Of a DNA stretch of 64,000 nucleotides, positions 1 through 11,423 are shown piece by piece. The first letter of the stretch is position 1; each line of letters begins with the position of its first letter. Source of the stretch: Haberlea rhodopensis (Eukaryota > Streptophyta > Magnoliopsida > Lamiales > Gesneriaceae); the NCBI GenBank assembly GCA_907163345.1, contig CAJQUN010000003.1:27977879-28041878 (forward strand), read 5' to 3'. A program made the position numbers and the translations under genes. The notes beneath the pieces were generated by a model. It was not told where the DNA came from, searched no databases, and saw nothing but the letters and a program-made list of their open reading frames with translations.

Positions 1-1392
1 CTCGAGTAAATCAGACAAAACTAAAATCTTTTTGCTTGGCTCATAGCATCAAAACAAACTAACTTGTCCTCACTTTTATGCCTCAACAATTATAAACATG
101 CATAGTAATGAAAGGCGGTGAAAAATTAACAGTGGAACAATTTCAATCCCTAAACATTTCGTACCCAACAAAGCAGTGAACGTGCGTGTGTGGTCATAAA
201 CAAATGTCATATGCAAATTATAGATCCAACAAATGTAAACCTACAATAGTTCAAGTTGTACACCAACACAAGTATAAGTTCACTTGCACCCTCTTCTCCA
301 CTATCTTAGCCACTTTGCAAACACAAATCAAGTAGGTCTTTATTAGCTTGTAGCTTGGCCTAGGTATTGGCTTATGAAAGAAAGGGAAAAGATGCATCAA
401 AACAAGAGAGTATGGTGATATCCACAATAATTAGCTTCTCTTCTTGCATGATTTGTTTGAAATGTAAACTTTAATCATTTTTTTTTTCTATTTTGTGCCT
501 TGGCTCCCCTTGGAGTCATATTTGTATTAATTCTTTTCAAGGCATCCCCTTTTCTTTCATGCATTTCATTCTTTTGACAATAAAGCTCACAGAACATTGA
601 ATCATTGATAACATAAGTGCATGCGAATGAACACATCATACTCCCAAAGGTATGGATTAAAATTATATTTAGGCTTATTAGGGAAGGATGATAAGCTAAT
701 CAAAGAATGTCGAATGGGGGTTCTTTGTATGCTTAGCATACAACCATTCTTTTGCATTAAGGCTCAAAAAGGGTACTAGTGATTGATTTTCTTTACATGG
801 TAGGCTTGAAAGGCTCAAACGCATCAAAGATTGCCTATATCACTTTCATGTTTGCAAGTAGTCTAGACATACGCCTCAAAGAGCATGTAGTTAAGTTCTA
901 GCATGTATTAGAGACTTCTTAAGACTATCACAAAGTTCACACAATCTTCACTAAGCTATGCACACTTCACAAGTCATGACAATAATGTGCTCAAAATATT
1001 CAACTACTATGTTAAAGTACACTTTGCATTAGAGTTCAAAGTGTTCCAAGGTTAACAATTCACCCATGTTCAAAAACATGCATGCCATTAATTAGGTTTC
1101 ATCATGGGCTAGTGATTCTAAGCATGTGTTCATTACTAACTATGAGCTCAAAATTTTCAAATTTTTCGATTTTTTTTTATTTTTGTAATAGAAAAGCAAT
1201 AACACACCACTAATCTCTCCCCCATACTTAAATCTTACGTTGTCCCCAATGTAAGGCAAAAGTACAAGTAACGAGAAAAGTCTAACTAATAAAGCAATAA
1301 AAAATAAAAAGAAAGGGAAACTAACTCCCCTTGGGTTGCCTCCCAAGCAGCGCCTCTGTTTAACGTCGGTGGCCCGACTCCAATGCTCGTGC
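1..1392 (-). repeat. Athila-like 3' noncoding internal region
   Basis: No convincing coding sequence. Read on the minus strand, this follows the gag-protease ORF directly. Around 1205-1250 it has the 'gggacaa...ttaagtatgggggag' type of purine-rich tract that plant Athila-type elements carry after their last ORF. Stretches such as 'aggcttgaaaggctcaaac' near 803 recur near 5212, so 1-1140 and 4360-5590 are two copies of the same 3' noncoding region. The distal LTR would lie left of the window. Confidence 0.6.
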
Positions 1393-2862
1393 TCATGGTG
1401 GTTCATGTTTGGTGTCCAATGCCACCTTTTCCCACCTCAGTATCCTTCTGACAGCTCGAAGGCGATGCCTATTCGCCTTATACTTCTTGGAGGTCCTCAA
1501 CCCTTTTCGCATCCCCTCTTTTTCTATTGATGTATCGTGAGGTTCAGGAGGAAGTTTCAGCTCAACATCAGGTACCTGCAATTCAAAATTGAGATTTTTA
1601 AAAGGAGAATTTGGTAAAGCAGTAGTAATACATGAAGTGTCAGTCAAAATTTCTCCCATACCTCCTTCGTCAACAGGCAGATCAGTAGTTACCCCATGTT
1701 CATGCTCAGTGACAGTATGTGATTTTTCTAGTGATACGTGATGTGTGATGCCAATAGTATAATCAGTAGTAGGATGAACGGGATCATGAGTATTGAACTT
1801 AGCTACCTCACCATTAAACTCCATAGTAAAAGCACCACAACTTACATCTATTATGCACTTGGAAGTTTTCAAAAATGGTCTCCCTAACAGAATATGACTG
1901 CTTTTATTATCATTTTCAATATCAAGTACGTAGAAATCAGCAGGAAAGACCAATTTATCGACTTTCACTAGAACATCCTCAAGTATTCCCCTAGGATGCA
2001 CAGTAGACCTATTTGCTAATTGAATAGCAATTTCAGATTTTTTAAGAGGTCCTAGGTCTAAAGAGGTGTAGATTGAATAAGGCATAACATTTATTGCTGC
2101 TCCTAAGTCTAGCTTGGCCTTATCAATTCTATTATTTCCAATCATGCATGGGACAGTGAACATACCAGGATCCGTGCATTTTGTAGGGGTTTCCTTCTCC
2201 TCATCGTCAGAGAAAAAATTGTCAAACATGTCCATTTCATCACAGTATTCGACCTTCGGTTCCTTTTTCTCTTCATAGGGTTCATGATCATATTCAACAT
2301 AGGGGGTTGTTGGAGACAAACCTTGTGGAGATGCATGATATGCAAGCTCCTCTTCTTCTAGTGGCACATGTGTCTCCTCTTCTAGCTTGGGTGGCATCAG
2401 TACCACCTCCCCCGGGGTTCCTACCTCTTCGTCACTCCTTGAGGCGATTGCAACCATGTTCTCTCGTGGTGCCTCCATCGTCCGGGAGGGTATAAAGTCG
2501 GTGGGTTGTGCTGCTATCTGATCGGCTGATTTAATAAGTTGCTCGATTTGGTTACCCAAATTCTGAGTGCTAGACCTGAATTCCTGTTGAAATTGCAAAG
2601 TATTGTCATTAAGTGTTAAAACAAGATTCTCTAAAGACTCACCAGGGGTAAGGTATTGAGGTTGTTGCGGCCATGGCGAATATTGTGGTATGTATGGCGG
2701 TAGATAGGATTGCATGTAAGGTGGAGGTGGGCTCATCCATTGATTGTCATAGTTGAGATTGGGATGATCACTCCAACTTGAGTTGTATGCACTTTGTCCA
2801 CTCCCTACGCCAAGTTGGTGCACAAGATACTCCAATTCGTCTAGTCGCCTATAGTCCTCCAT
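1393..2862 (-). CDS. Ty3/gypsy (Athila-like) gag C-terminus plus aspartic protease, no RT
   Basis: Open frame of 489 aa. Residues 1-130 are Pro/Tyr/Gln-rich (PPPPYMQSYLPPYIPQY type), as in the C-terminal part of Athila gag. Residues 130-240 are acidic. Residues about 240-360 form a retroviral-type aspartic protease: the active-site motif is L-D-L-G-A-A within 'KLDLGAAINVMP', the flap region follows, and the 'HILLGRPFLKT' motif precedes the second half. The protease would mature the element's polyprotein. The ORF stops at 1393, and the 3' noncoding region with its purine tract begins within about 150 bp. Reverse transcriptase, RNase H and integrase are therefore missing rather than merely frameshifted, making this a non-autonomous deletion derivative. 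The start is the first Met after the primer site, 119 nt away; the N-terminal gag may also be lost. The family call is secure; the Athila lineage call rests on the protease wording and the tRNA-Asp primer site. Confidence 0.8.
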   Translation of the reverse strand: MEDYRRLDELEYLVHQLGVGSGQSAYNSSWSDHPNLNYDNQWMSPPPPYMQSYLPPYIPQYSPWPQQPQYLTPGESLENLVLTLNDNTLQFQQEFRSSTQNLGNQIEQLIKSADQIAAQPTDFIPSRTMEAPRENMVAIASRSDEEVGTPGEVVLMPPKLEEETHVPLEEEELAYHASPQGLSPTTPYVEYDHEPYEEKKEPKVEYCDEMDMFDNFFSDDEEKETPTKCTDPGMFTVPCMIGNNRIDKAKLDLGAAINVMPYSIYTSLDLGPLKKSEIAIQLANRSTVHPRGILEDVLVKVDKLVFPADFYVLDIENDNKSSHILLGRPFLKTSKCIIDVSCGAFTMEFNGEVAKFNTHDPVHPTTDYTIGITHHVSLEKSHTVTEHEHGVTTDLPVDEGGMGEILTDTSCITTALPNSPFKNLNFELQVPDVELKLPPEPHDTSIEKEGMRKGLRTSKKYKANRHRLRAVRRILRWEKVALDTKHEPP

Positions 2863-2980
2863 GATAAGATCTGATTGTTAAGAAATCAACCTGTAAGCAC
2901 GAACAAACAAGAGTAGCGGTGGGGGGAAATAAAGAGAAAGAAACAAAACAGAAAATATTAACACAAAAATATACAACGCC

Positions 2981-2998
2981 TCCCCGGCAACGGCGCCA
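2981..2998 (-). promoter_or_regulatory. Primer-binding site, tRNA-Asp type
   Basis: On the minus strand this reads TGGCGCCGTTGCCGGGGA, the tRNA-Asp 3'-end complement used by Athila-class elements. It lies just inside the LTR end and upstream of the gag-protease ORF, which fixes the element's orientation and its 5' LTR boundary. Confidence 0.85.
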
Positions 2999-3006
2999 AA
3001 ATTTGG

Positions 3007-4359
3007 TGTGCGTTTATCGTGTACGTCCAAATTAACCCCACTCAATCCTCAAGATTGATAACAATAATGTAGTAGCGTGAGTAGGGATCGATCCCACGAG
3101 GAGGTGTGAATCTTTGTGTTAATGAAAATCAAAATCAAAACAATAAAAGATGGGGTTGTGTTTGGACTCGATTGATCACAGCATACAGATTGATTTTGAT
3201 GTTTATCAGTAATCTCTTTTCGTGCACTTACATTTGGTAATTGCATTTTATACATGAATCTGGAGCAATCGATCATCCCATGTTTAGATATGTTTATGTT
3301 TTATATTTTACTGCGTTTGAATCTCACATACTTATTTACAAATCACTCTCGCATAATTATTTACAATTCAATATTGCTTTGAGATTTGTGAAAACATCTA
3401 GCTTTCAATTACTAGGCATCTATGACTAACACATGTGTATTTGATCTTATCTCTCAATCTCAATCTGAAATCCACGGCATAATTTATAGTTCGTATTATA
3501 ACATCATCCATCGATCTTAATTATAATATCTTATATCAATTCAATGGTGATAAATCCATGAAATTATTAAAATAATAAATCATGCACAAAGATTATATGG
3601 AATCAATCAAAAACTAACAATTAAATCATAGGTTTAAACATAGGATCCCAAAGTCTTGATAAAATTAACAGTCTATAATCATCTTTATAGAAAGATGATT
3701 ATCAATGTATTCAAAGCTAAACAACATAAAAATCTAGGAATTAAATAAACAAAGTTTAGAAATACTAATAAACGCGAGGGATTGGATCCAGGCGTTGTTC
3801 GTCTTCCGTCTCTTGATGCTGAATTCTAGGGTAAAATATGGTCCAAAAACTTGCTACGGTCGACTCAAGTGATATTTATAGTGGATGAGAATCAAGGTAG
3901 ATTCCTTGTAAAACTCAATCTCGAAAATGTATTTTTCTCATATTTTCTCGCCTACTGAGCGATCGTTAAGAAGCTACTGAGCGATTGATATTTCTTCCGA
4001 ATTTCTTCCTTTAGCTACATCATTCGACTGATCGATCGAAACATGGCTACTGATCGATATGTATTTCTCAGAATTTATTACCCCAACTCGCAACATTGGC
4101 CGATCGATCAATGCAAGGCTACCTATCGATCGGTGGCTCATTTTCTTCAGAAATTGAGTTTTTTGTTGTTTCTTCGATCGGTTCACTTGTTCGAGTCCCT
4201 TTTCATCATTTTTAGCTCAATTCCTCTACTTTCATAAAATTCAACCTTGGTTCCTGAAATATAAAAAAACAACACAAAAGCGGATAATATCGTCCTGAAA
4301 TCAACATAAAAAGTATTAAAAATTCTCGAAATATAGTGTAAAAGTCACACATATCAACA
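3007..4359 (-). repeat. Athila-like LTR (about 1.35 kb)
   Basis: On the minus strand the LTR begins TGTTGATATGTG after a 'gtttggg' purine tract at about 4360-4366. It ends in ...CA next to the tRNA-Asp primer site. A TATA-like 'ctataaatatc' lies near 3875-3885. The 'cctcgtgggatcgatccc' motif at about 3085-3105 is typical of the U5 end of this class. Both sides of the LTR are internal element sequence: 3' noncoding DNA to the right, primer site and gag to the left. The LTR is thus shared by two element copies in tandem. Confidence 0.75.
3958..4182. repeat. GATCGATC palindrome cluster A
   Basis: About seven intact or one-mismatch copies of the (N)CGATCGATCG(N) palindrome are spaced about 20-45 bp apart in the U3 part of the Athila-like LTR, upstream of its TATA-like box. 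Copies at 4029, 4051, 4101 and 4124 are clearest; the outer bases are mixed. Confidence 0.7.
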
Positions 4360-5600
4360 CCCAAACATAGTAAATGTCATTCAAAATATAGAGTTCACAC
4401 TTAATCCTATAAAAGAAATTAACTTGCAACTCAAATGTATAGCTCAGAATCCTCACTTACACATACACAATAGTCAATCCAAAAATTAACAAGATGTGTT
4501 TTATCATAACCCAAGCAATACATCGCAAAATCAGAAGTGTGTCTATTCTATTATCAATCTTAAGCTTCATTCATATCTTCAAGATCAAACTATGCTAATC
4601 AACTCAAAGTCAAGATGACCATCAAGCAACCCATAGGCCTACTTATCAAGCACTTCTCCACTAGTGTAATTACTCCATAGACTTGGATCAAAAGATCTTT
4701 TTAAGCTTATAATGTTAGGCCTTTTAGTGTCAGTTTCATAGAAAAGGCATATATAAGCAAAGAAGAGAGCATAGTATGTAAATTTAATTTTAGCACAACT
4801 TCAACTCCCTTTTTTCTTTCTATTTCTTTTCTTTATAACTTGATGACCATGAGCTTTGTTAAAGTTTCCCAAATGTGGTCACCGTAGGACCTCCACATGG
4901 TTTATCATCACATAACTACGCTATTATTTCACTATGCCATTCTTCTTCTTCTTTTCAATTATACATTGATTTTTTTTTTTGTAATAGCTCAAAACATAGT
5001 ATGTGATTTACTTAATAGCTTAAACCATAGTATATGCATGGAATTCATTATACTCCCTTAATGTAAGGATAAAAATTCTATTTAGGCTCATAAAATGGTA
5101 GGTATAATGAGTTTAACAAAAGTCGAATGTGGGATAGTTGTATGCAATGCATACTCAATTCTTTTTCAACTAAGCTCAAAGTTGGACATTAGGGAATGAT
5201 ATAGATAAGGTAGGCTTGAAAGGCTCAAACATTCCAAAGATCGCCTAAATCAAATCCAAGTAAAGTTCATAATTATAAAATTTTGCCTCAAGTGCCATTA
5301 AATAGGTCCTAGAGTACTCTAAGATGCTCAAGACAAATCATTAAAAATTTTCACTATCCAGCATGTACTTCACAAAATCATGCCTCATTGTGCTCAAAGT
5401 ATTCCTCAAGCTTGACACATTGACTCAACAAAGGATATTCGCATACATGTCAAAAAATTTCAAGACTCAAGTTGAGATGTAAAGCTAGATTAGTTTCATC
5501 ATGTAATACAGTCGTAATTCTAATTCAATTATTTCTCAATGTTGAACTCATTTTCCATAAAAAAAAAAATTTGTATGTGATCAAGGAACACAAGTGAAAG
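4360..5600 (-). repeat. Athila-like 3' noncoding region upstream of the shared LTR
   Basis: No coding capacity. The sequence parallels 1-1140, for example the 'taggcttgaaaggctcaaac' block at 5212. It runs on the minus strand from the decayed ORF at 5659-6127 to the purine tract that abuts the LTR at 4359. Confidence 0.55.
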
Positions 5601-5658
5601 TTGCAAAAGATTGCCACAATTGAGAACCATGCCTTTGCGTCCTCTATCAGCTCAGATT

Positions 5659-6127
5659 TTAGGACTTGTAGTTGCTCGCCCTCACTGTTTCTCTTCCATT
5701 CAGTACCCTCGATGAAGATGGTTTGTAGATTTCACTGTAGTCTACCTGGTTCTTTACGTACGCCGAGTAATCGTCCTCACCAATGTCCGGCACGTTGTGA
5801 ATGGCATTGATTGCATGGCGGTTGTAGTTCGCGTCCTTCCCTCGGACAAACGTATCAACATAATTTTTGTATGCCTTCATATTGGCATAGAAATCCCTTA
5901 CTATGGGTATCACTGCAACCCCTGATGGCCTCAAGAGCGTCATCCAGCCTCCCTAAACACAACGTTGTTTGGGGAGTTAAACTCCATGCCCCTTTCTTTA
6001 ATGATATTCTTTCTCAACATTTCTCGGTAGAACTCCAAAAAGAGTCGTTCTTAAATTTGCGTCGGTCCACTTCCGTAGGCGCCGCTGAAGTGGACGCTAC
6101 CTGCTTCTGCTTTCTTTTTGGTGCCGT
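5659..6127 (-). pseudogene. Athila-type 3' ORF (putative plant transposon protein) remnant
   Basis: Reading leftward, the frame opens with '-APKRK-' like the + strand relative that begins at 28246, but the first codon is ACG rather than ATG. A later segment (5943-5659) contains 'VAVIPIVRDFYANMK', 'FVRGKDANYNRHAIN' and 'DDYSAYV', which are hallmarks of the putative plant transposon protein domain found in the extra 3' ORF of plant Athila-like elements. In-frame stops around 5950-6030 split the two parts. The function of this domain is unknown. Position and direction match the + strand arrangement at 28246-31654: ORF, long noncoding region, purine tract, LTR. Confidence 0.6.
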
Positions 6128-6239
6128 AGCAACTCAAGCAAAATAATTCCACCAAATTGATAGTTCCACCAACAACAATTATATGCAAAAATTCCAAATA
6201 TCTACCAATTCCCCCAAACTTATCAATGTCTAACTCCAA

Positions 6240-6945
6240 ATTGTGAGCTAAAATAGATGAGTGAATACCATTGTAACAGTTTGTGATTTATCACAACTGG
6301 ATGAGAGGTCTTTGTATGTGAGATATTAAAGAACATACAAAGTTGAGTTGCTAGAAGTTCTAGTTGAATGGGGAATGCCCAACTGGATCGGGTTTGTACA
6401 AAGAGTTGTATAAATCAAATCTTCTAGTGTATCCTTCCACGAGATGGAAGAAAGGGAGACGTAGAAGCGTTGTGCTTCAAACTTCCATAAACAAATTCTT
6501 GTGTTATTTACTTTACTGCATTTATTCACCTAATTATTTTTACATTCTTTCTTGCATATCTTTAAAATGTCTTTCAATGGTTAATCGATTTTAGAGCGGG
6601 TTATGTCTAGTGTATTCCGCTCGGTTTTGTAACCGAGCTCGATATAATCTCTCGTTGCAATTATTTCAAGAACACGAGCTATTAAAGCTCAAGTTAGTTG
6701 AACTCGGGTGTGGAATGACAACCCACTTCCGGAATCGATCCTAACAGATTTCTTCATTTTGCGCGCTTGTTGATTGGGAGTTTGATCCATAATTTTCACC
6801 AAATATCCGTAGGCAAAATATAGTTAAAGTGATTGAGTTTGGTACTTACTACTAGTCAATGTGGGATCTACAACCTTTACTTCTTATTTTCTATACTAAA
6901 ACTTGACAACCATGCACTTGCGGATTAATCGTTCAAAACTGAGAC
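6240..6945 (+). repeat. LTR-like retroelement remnant
   Basis: No gene. At 6330-6760 there is a leader-like stretch ending in the 'acccacttccgg' type of motif seen at the ends of some plant copia LTRs. At 6840-6940, 'actactagtcaatgtggga' to 'gcacttgcgga' resembles the end of the Athila-like LTR at 31560-31640. Boundaries are unresolved, and two remnants are probably joined here. Confidence 0.35.
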
Positions 6946-7105
6946 TTTATTGTTTAGAAAAATGCATATAACTTTTACAAAATTATTCTCAAAAAATTCT
7001 ACATGTATTGATTCTACAATAACATTTGAATTCAAAGAAAGTAATCTATATGCCTTTGAATCTTGAGAGCATAGCCAATAAAAATAGATTTGATCCCTCT
7101 AGATC

Positions 7106-7318
7106 CTAATTTAGTTCTTTGAGAATCAGGAAGTCTATAATAAGCGACACACCCCCACATTTATATTTCAAGTTTGGTTTCCGTCCATTACATATCTCAT
7201 ATGGTAAAACACGTGTTTTATTTAAAGGAACCCTATTATGTCTATGACATGCAATAAGTAAAGCTTCTCCCCATAAGTTGAATGGTTGATTTGCATTTAA
7301 AATCATAGCATTCACCAT
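7106..7318 (-). pseudogene. Ty1/copia integrase fragment
   Basis: The 70-codon stretch 'MVNAMILNANQPFNLWGEAL' with the following 'ACHRHNRVPLNKT' matches the integrase-core/C-terminal junction of copia polyproteins, where the usual reading includes NLWGEA...NR(V/I)P. It is cut off before RT. Sequence on either side (6950-7105 and 7320-7844) carries further frameshifted integrase-like codons but no clear frame. It belongs with the gag pieces at 7845-9100 to one minus-strand copia element truncated on its 3' side. Confidence 0.7.
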
Positions 7319-7844
7319 AGGGTCCGATTCTTTCTTTCTGCCAAACCATTATGTTGGGGATGAAGGAGCTACTCTTTTGTGAAAATTATTCCATGATCTT
7401 CACAGAATTATCAAATTCGATTAAGAGTATTCACCACCTTTATCTCTCATTTTACGTTCCTTTTGATTCTCAAATTGGTCTTGAATTCCTTAAATCTATC
7501 AAACACTTCATCCTTGGATTTAAGTAAATAAACATGAATATATCTTGAACTATCATCTATAAAGATAATGAAATATCTTTTACCTCCTCTAGATAATTTT
7601 CCATTTAGTTCACAAATATCAGTATGTTAATATTAGATCTAATAACATAGTTTCTCATTCTGCCTTAGGAAAATGTTTCCTAGTCATCTATGCTTGTGCA
7701 CATATTTCACATTTATTCAAGTGATCATACTTGTAGTGTATGTAATCATGATTCGGCATATACTTAAGCATAGCATAATTTAAATGTCATGTCTAGCATG
7801 CCATAAAGTAGATGACTCAATAATATAAGCAAAACTCATATTGA

Positions 7845-8057
7845 TTAATTGATACTCAGTTTAAACATGTCATAAAGGGAATATCCCTTGCCAACAAACA
7901 CACCGTTTTTGGTGATTACAAACTTATCAGACTCGATAATAATCTTAAAGCCTTCTTTCACTAGTAAACATCCAGAAACCAAGTTTTTCTTTACATCAGG
8001 AGCATGATGAATATTTGTGAGAGTTAGTTTCTGTCCTGATGTAAATTTCAGAACCAC
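7845..8057 (-). pseudogene. Ty1/copia protease/pre-integrase fragment
   Basis: Contains 'GQKLTLTNIHHAPDVKKNLV' followed by 'SGCLLVKEGF', the conserved stretch after the protease that leads into the GAG-pre-integrase region of copia pol. It lies between the gag zinc-knuckle fragment and the integrase fragment in the expected order on the minus strand. Stops and indels separate the three. Confidence 0.7.
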
Positions 8058-8227
8058 ATGTCCTTTTGCCTAAAACTTGAACAGATGCATGATTTCCATG
8101 AAGATATCACTTTTTTCTTTAACATATTGCTTATATTAATGGTAGCACCCGAATCAAGAAACCACTCATTGGTTCTTGCCCTTGCTGCAACATACAATTC
8201 AGTCAACATGGCCACGAAGTTCTTGTC

Positions 8228-9090
8228 TTAGTTAATTATCATGTTTACCATATTGGTGTTCAGGCTAATCATAGCATCCTTTCCAGCAATTCTATCCCGA
8301 CACTCTCTAATATAGTGCCCTTTTCTTACATAGTGAAAACATGCATTGTTCTTCCTTTTATGCCCCTCCTTGAAACTCGTATGCTTTGCTTTAAGATTGT
8401 TATGAGTCTTTCCAAATTTGTTTCCATATTCCCCCACATAGCATTTACTTGCCATTTCATATCTGAATGTTCCATTTACTTTTTCTTTTAGAAACTTTAC
8501 TTCCCTGATCCGAGTTTCACACTCGAATTGTATATGAGTATGAAATTGTTCAAATGTGCTTCTCTGGTAAGTGCAACACCTTCTTCCGATAATTGTTCCA
8601 TGAAGAAGGTAACTTTGGACAGAATTGGTACAATCTGAAGTGAATCAGGAACATTCACTCCCAAATCTCTTAATCTGGAATCTAAGATTTGGAATTCATG
8701 GACTTAATCCATGACTGGCTTGTCATCAGTTATTTGAAATCAAGTTTAATGTCAAAAATTTATCCGTACCTCATTTTTCATTCTAAATAGTAGTCTCCAA
8801 AGCAGTTCAGGTTTCTCTTGGTGATTCCTTTAGAGTATAAATCATAAATATGACCAGTATCTTTGGCATCAGTATCGATATCTTTGGCATTGGTTGAGGA
8901 ATAGGAGCCAAATATGGGGGATATAATAAGCAACAAGGCCTTTGAGAAGAAACTTCATTCTGTCTTTCCATCTTGTAAAGTTTGTTCCATCAAATTGTTC
9001 AACTTAATAGCATGTTGTTGAGCCAAAAACTTCATTACAGTATCATTCAATAAAGCCGTTTTCTAAAATTGCAAGATATTTTGAGCCATG
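8228..9090 (-). pseudogene. Ty1/copia gag remnant with degenerate zinc knuckle
   Basis: The best frame (8455-8228) has 'KNNACFHYVRKGHYIRECRD', a CCHC-type knuckle in which the second Cys is replaced by Tyr. Upstream codons to about 9090 ('MAQNILQF' at the gag start, then 'SSTNAKDIDTDAKDTG' near 8880) are gag-like but interrupted. The same gag segment recurs at 23530-24330 beside PMEI copy 3, so it travelled with the PMEI block. No primer site is visible at the expected place after about 9150. Confidence 0.65.
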
Positions 9091-9249
9091 AATATACACT
9101 TTCTTGAGTGTAATATTGCCTTGATTATCAAGATAATTTACCGCATGATACAACAAAGCCTTTCAAGAACACTCTATGGAATCCTTTTCTCACATCATAT
9201 ATTTTCATCAAAACTCCCCATATATATATATTGAATATACACTATATCT

Positions 9250-9400
9250 CTTCATGAAATAACATATCTTTCCATGAAATAAGATGTGTCTCTTCATGAA
9301 ATAACATGTCTCTTCATGAAAGAACACGTTTTTTCATAAAAGAACATGTCTCTCATCAAAAAACATGTCTTTTCAGAAAAGAACATGTCTCTTTGTATAA
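9250..9400. repeat. 20-bp minisatellite upstream of PMEI block 1
   Basis: Six to seven degenerate copies of a roughly 20-bp unit close to TTCATGAAATAACATGTCTC. The same array, in different lengths, stands at 12850-12985 and 24465-24605, each about 1.0-1.1 kb upstream of a PMEI copy. It marks the left part of the duplicated block. Confidence 0.75.
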
Positions 9401-9639
9401 AAAAAAATTACCATTTGAAATATAACTTCCAAAATACAACTATTCAATTTTATGGAAAAAAAACCAGTCACAAACCAGTACAAAAGGCGTCTTCACGCCT
9501 CTTGTTCTGTTTTGAGAAAACCGAATTGTTCATGAGATGTGTTCATGCCACCAAGCGGTGTAAACACACCTCTCATTCTGTTTTCGAATCCTTTTTTTCC
9601 TTTTGCCTTTTTTTCTTTCATTTCACAATGTGATTAATT

Positions 9640-10392
9640 TAACTTATATTAACCATCTACAACATATCTACTAAATAAGATTTGACTATAATTTCAAGTC
9701 AAGTTTGATCGTTTTGATGTTTCTTGCTCGTTACATATCTACTAAATAAGATTCATATCAGATTCAACATAATATTTTCATGAGACCACGTATGGTAGTT
9801 ATGTAAAGTAATTATTGATAGAAAATGTTTCTAAATAATATTAAAACATTTAATTATTTGTGTAGATGTAAAGATTTGGTGTAAATTGTACCCAACATTT
9901 CAGTTTTGGACCTCTCTCCCACTAAAACAAATAATAATAATATCAATCATTCATTACATGCTAATAATGAATTGCATACCCATCATAATGTTGGCTCCCA
10001 TATTCAATTAAGAAATTCACAGTACTAGATTTATGCACAATATCGTTAATTCCTTGTAGAGATTGTTAAGTAAACGAGGAAGGAAAATATGAGTATCCAT
10101 TGCCAGATTTTTTATATTTTGGAAATGTTTATAACATATGGAGATTACCTCATTGAATTGCTAGCATTAGAAAATTTTCAAATGGAAATTACAAAAATCT
10201 GAAGATCTCATCTTGAATGCATGAATAACAGATTTGCCAAATTCGAAATCTTTGAACTCCTGCAAAATCGATCACCTAAATATATTAACTTTCACAAAAA
10301 TAGCATAAATCGCTTTCACAGTTGCACGTATAAGAACCCCACCCTACATTGCTAGCTTCATATACAAGTTCGAACACACCACATCAGGAAAG
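9640..10392 (+). promoter_or_regulatory. PMEI copy 1 5' flank and promoter
   Basis: This flank is conserved with 13170-13886 and 24860-25653. A TATA-like 'tataag' lies at 10329-10334, 59 nt before the start codon. A single CATTTCAGT stands at 9896-9904; in copy 4 this 9-mer is the target site of the MULE. The 5'-most 250 bp also occurs at 35104-35352, 39044-39292 and 43001-43247. Confidence 0.65.
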
Positions 10393-10935
10393 ATGCAAGC
10401 TTCGACAATTATTCTTGCCTTAAGCACTTTCAGCTTTATATTTTATCAAATCAATGCAAACGATGTATCCCGTCAATGGTGTCAGCGTACACATTATAAT
10501 GATCTCTGCATCAACATCATCGGGACTGATCCCCGCAACTACCTGAAGACCAGTCCAGAAGGGTTGTGCCGAATTATAGTAGATAAGGCATTAGTTGTTT
10601 CTAGAGCCAATATGGCAAAGATTTCGGGTCTTGTCAAAGGAAGTACCGGCAGCTACAATCAGTCCCTGCGTGTTTGCTATGACGAATATGATACAGCGCT
10701 TTACAGTCTACAGCGTGTGAATTTGTCTGTCATTGATCGTCGTACCTACTCAGATCTGAACTTAGATATTGCGTTAAGTTACGATAACGCCGCCGACTGT
10801 GAAGATCAATTCAAAATAGATCCTCCAACCCCGTCTCCCTTAACTAATGAAAACCAGCAACTCGAAGACATTATTCTTGTCGTCTTGGAGATTATAAATG
10901 TGAAGGTGTGCAATAGAACAGAAGCTTGCTGGTAA
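10393..10935 (+). CDS. PMEI/invertase-inhibitor-like secreted protein, copy 1
   Basis: 180 aa. Residues 1-22 form a hydrophobic signal peptide with likely cleavage after INA. The rest fits the plant invertase/pectin methylesterase inhibitor fold, a four-helix bundle with an N-terminal hairpin. Cys30 and Cys39 are separated by eight residues, as in the family's first disulfide. Cys95 ('RVCYDEYDTAL') and Cys136 ('ADCEDQF') occupy the second-disulfide positions. Cys59, Cys173 and Cys179 are extra. N-glycosylation sequons are at N89, N110 and N174. Known family members act in the apoplast or vacuole by binding pectin methylesterase or acid invertase; which enzyme this one binds cannot be told from sequence. 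It is intronless and of usual family length. A TATA-like box at 10329 and the same start in copies 2-4 support this start. It differs from copy 2 by only a few bases apart from copy 2's frameshift. Confidence 0.85.
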   Translation: MQASTIILALSTFSFIFYQINANDVSRQWCQRTHYNDLCINIIGTDPRNYLKTSPEGLCRIIVDKALVVSRANMAKISGLVKGSTGSYNQSLRVCYDEYDTALYSLQRVNLSVIDRRTYSDLNLDIALSYDNAADCEDQFKIDPPTPSPLTNENQQLEDIILVVLEIINVKVCNRTEACW

Positions 10936-11423
10936 AGGCAAAATACTGTCATAAATTGACACTTCTCGTCCTATTTCAATAATGTTTTTGTTGAATATTA
11001 TATTCATGCGTTCCATATAAAAACAACTGTCGGATGTTTGGTTTTTGTTTTATGTATTGTGGGACGATTTTTGTTTGGTGAGAAACAACGATTAGATTAG
11101 TTTTTGGACATACTTTTGCCTTTACTGGTCCAAGCATACATACATAAAATCCATATGCGTGTATATTGTCTATCAGAGGACTAGATAAAAATAATTTGGG
11201 TGGATATCAAATCCTTTCATTCAAACATAAACTTACAAAATATCAGAGGACTAGATAAAATAATTATAAACATTTTTTCAAAGTGGAGAACGAGTTATGC
11301 ATACTTTTGAGGATTTCATAGCGTTAACCAAAAGTCTCTTTTTGAGTTTCATGAATATATCATACTAGAAAATTTTGGGCAAATGACCTTAAAGCCAAAA
11401 AAAATTTAAGAAAATGACCTCCC
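10936..11423. other. PMEI copy 1 3' flank
   Basis: No gene. A possible poly(A) signal 'aataat' lies near 10978. The flank is conserved after copies 2, 3 and partly 4. A direct 'aatatcagaggactagataaaa' type repeat occurs at about 11170 and 11238. Confidence 0.5.
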
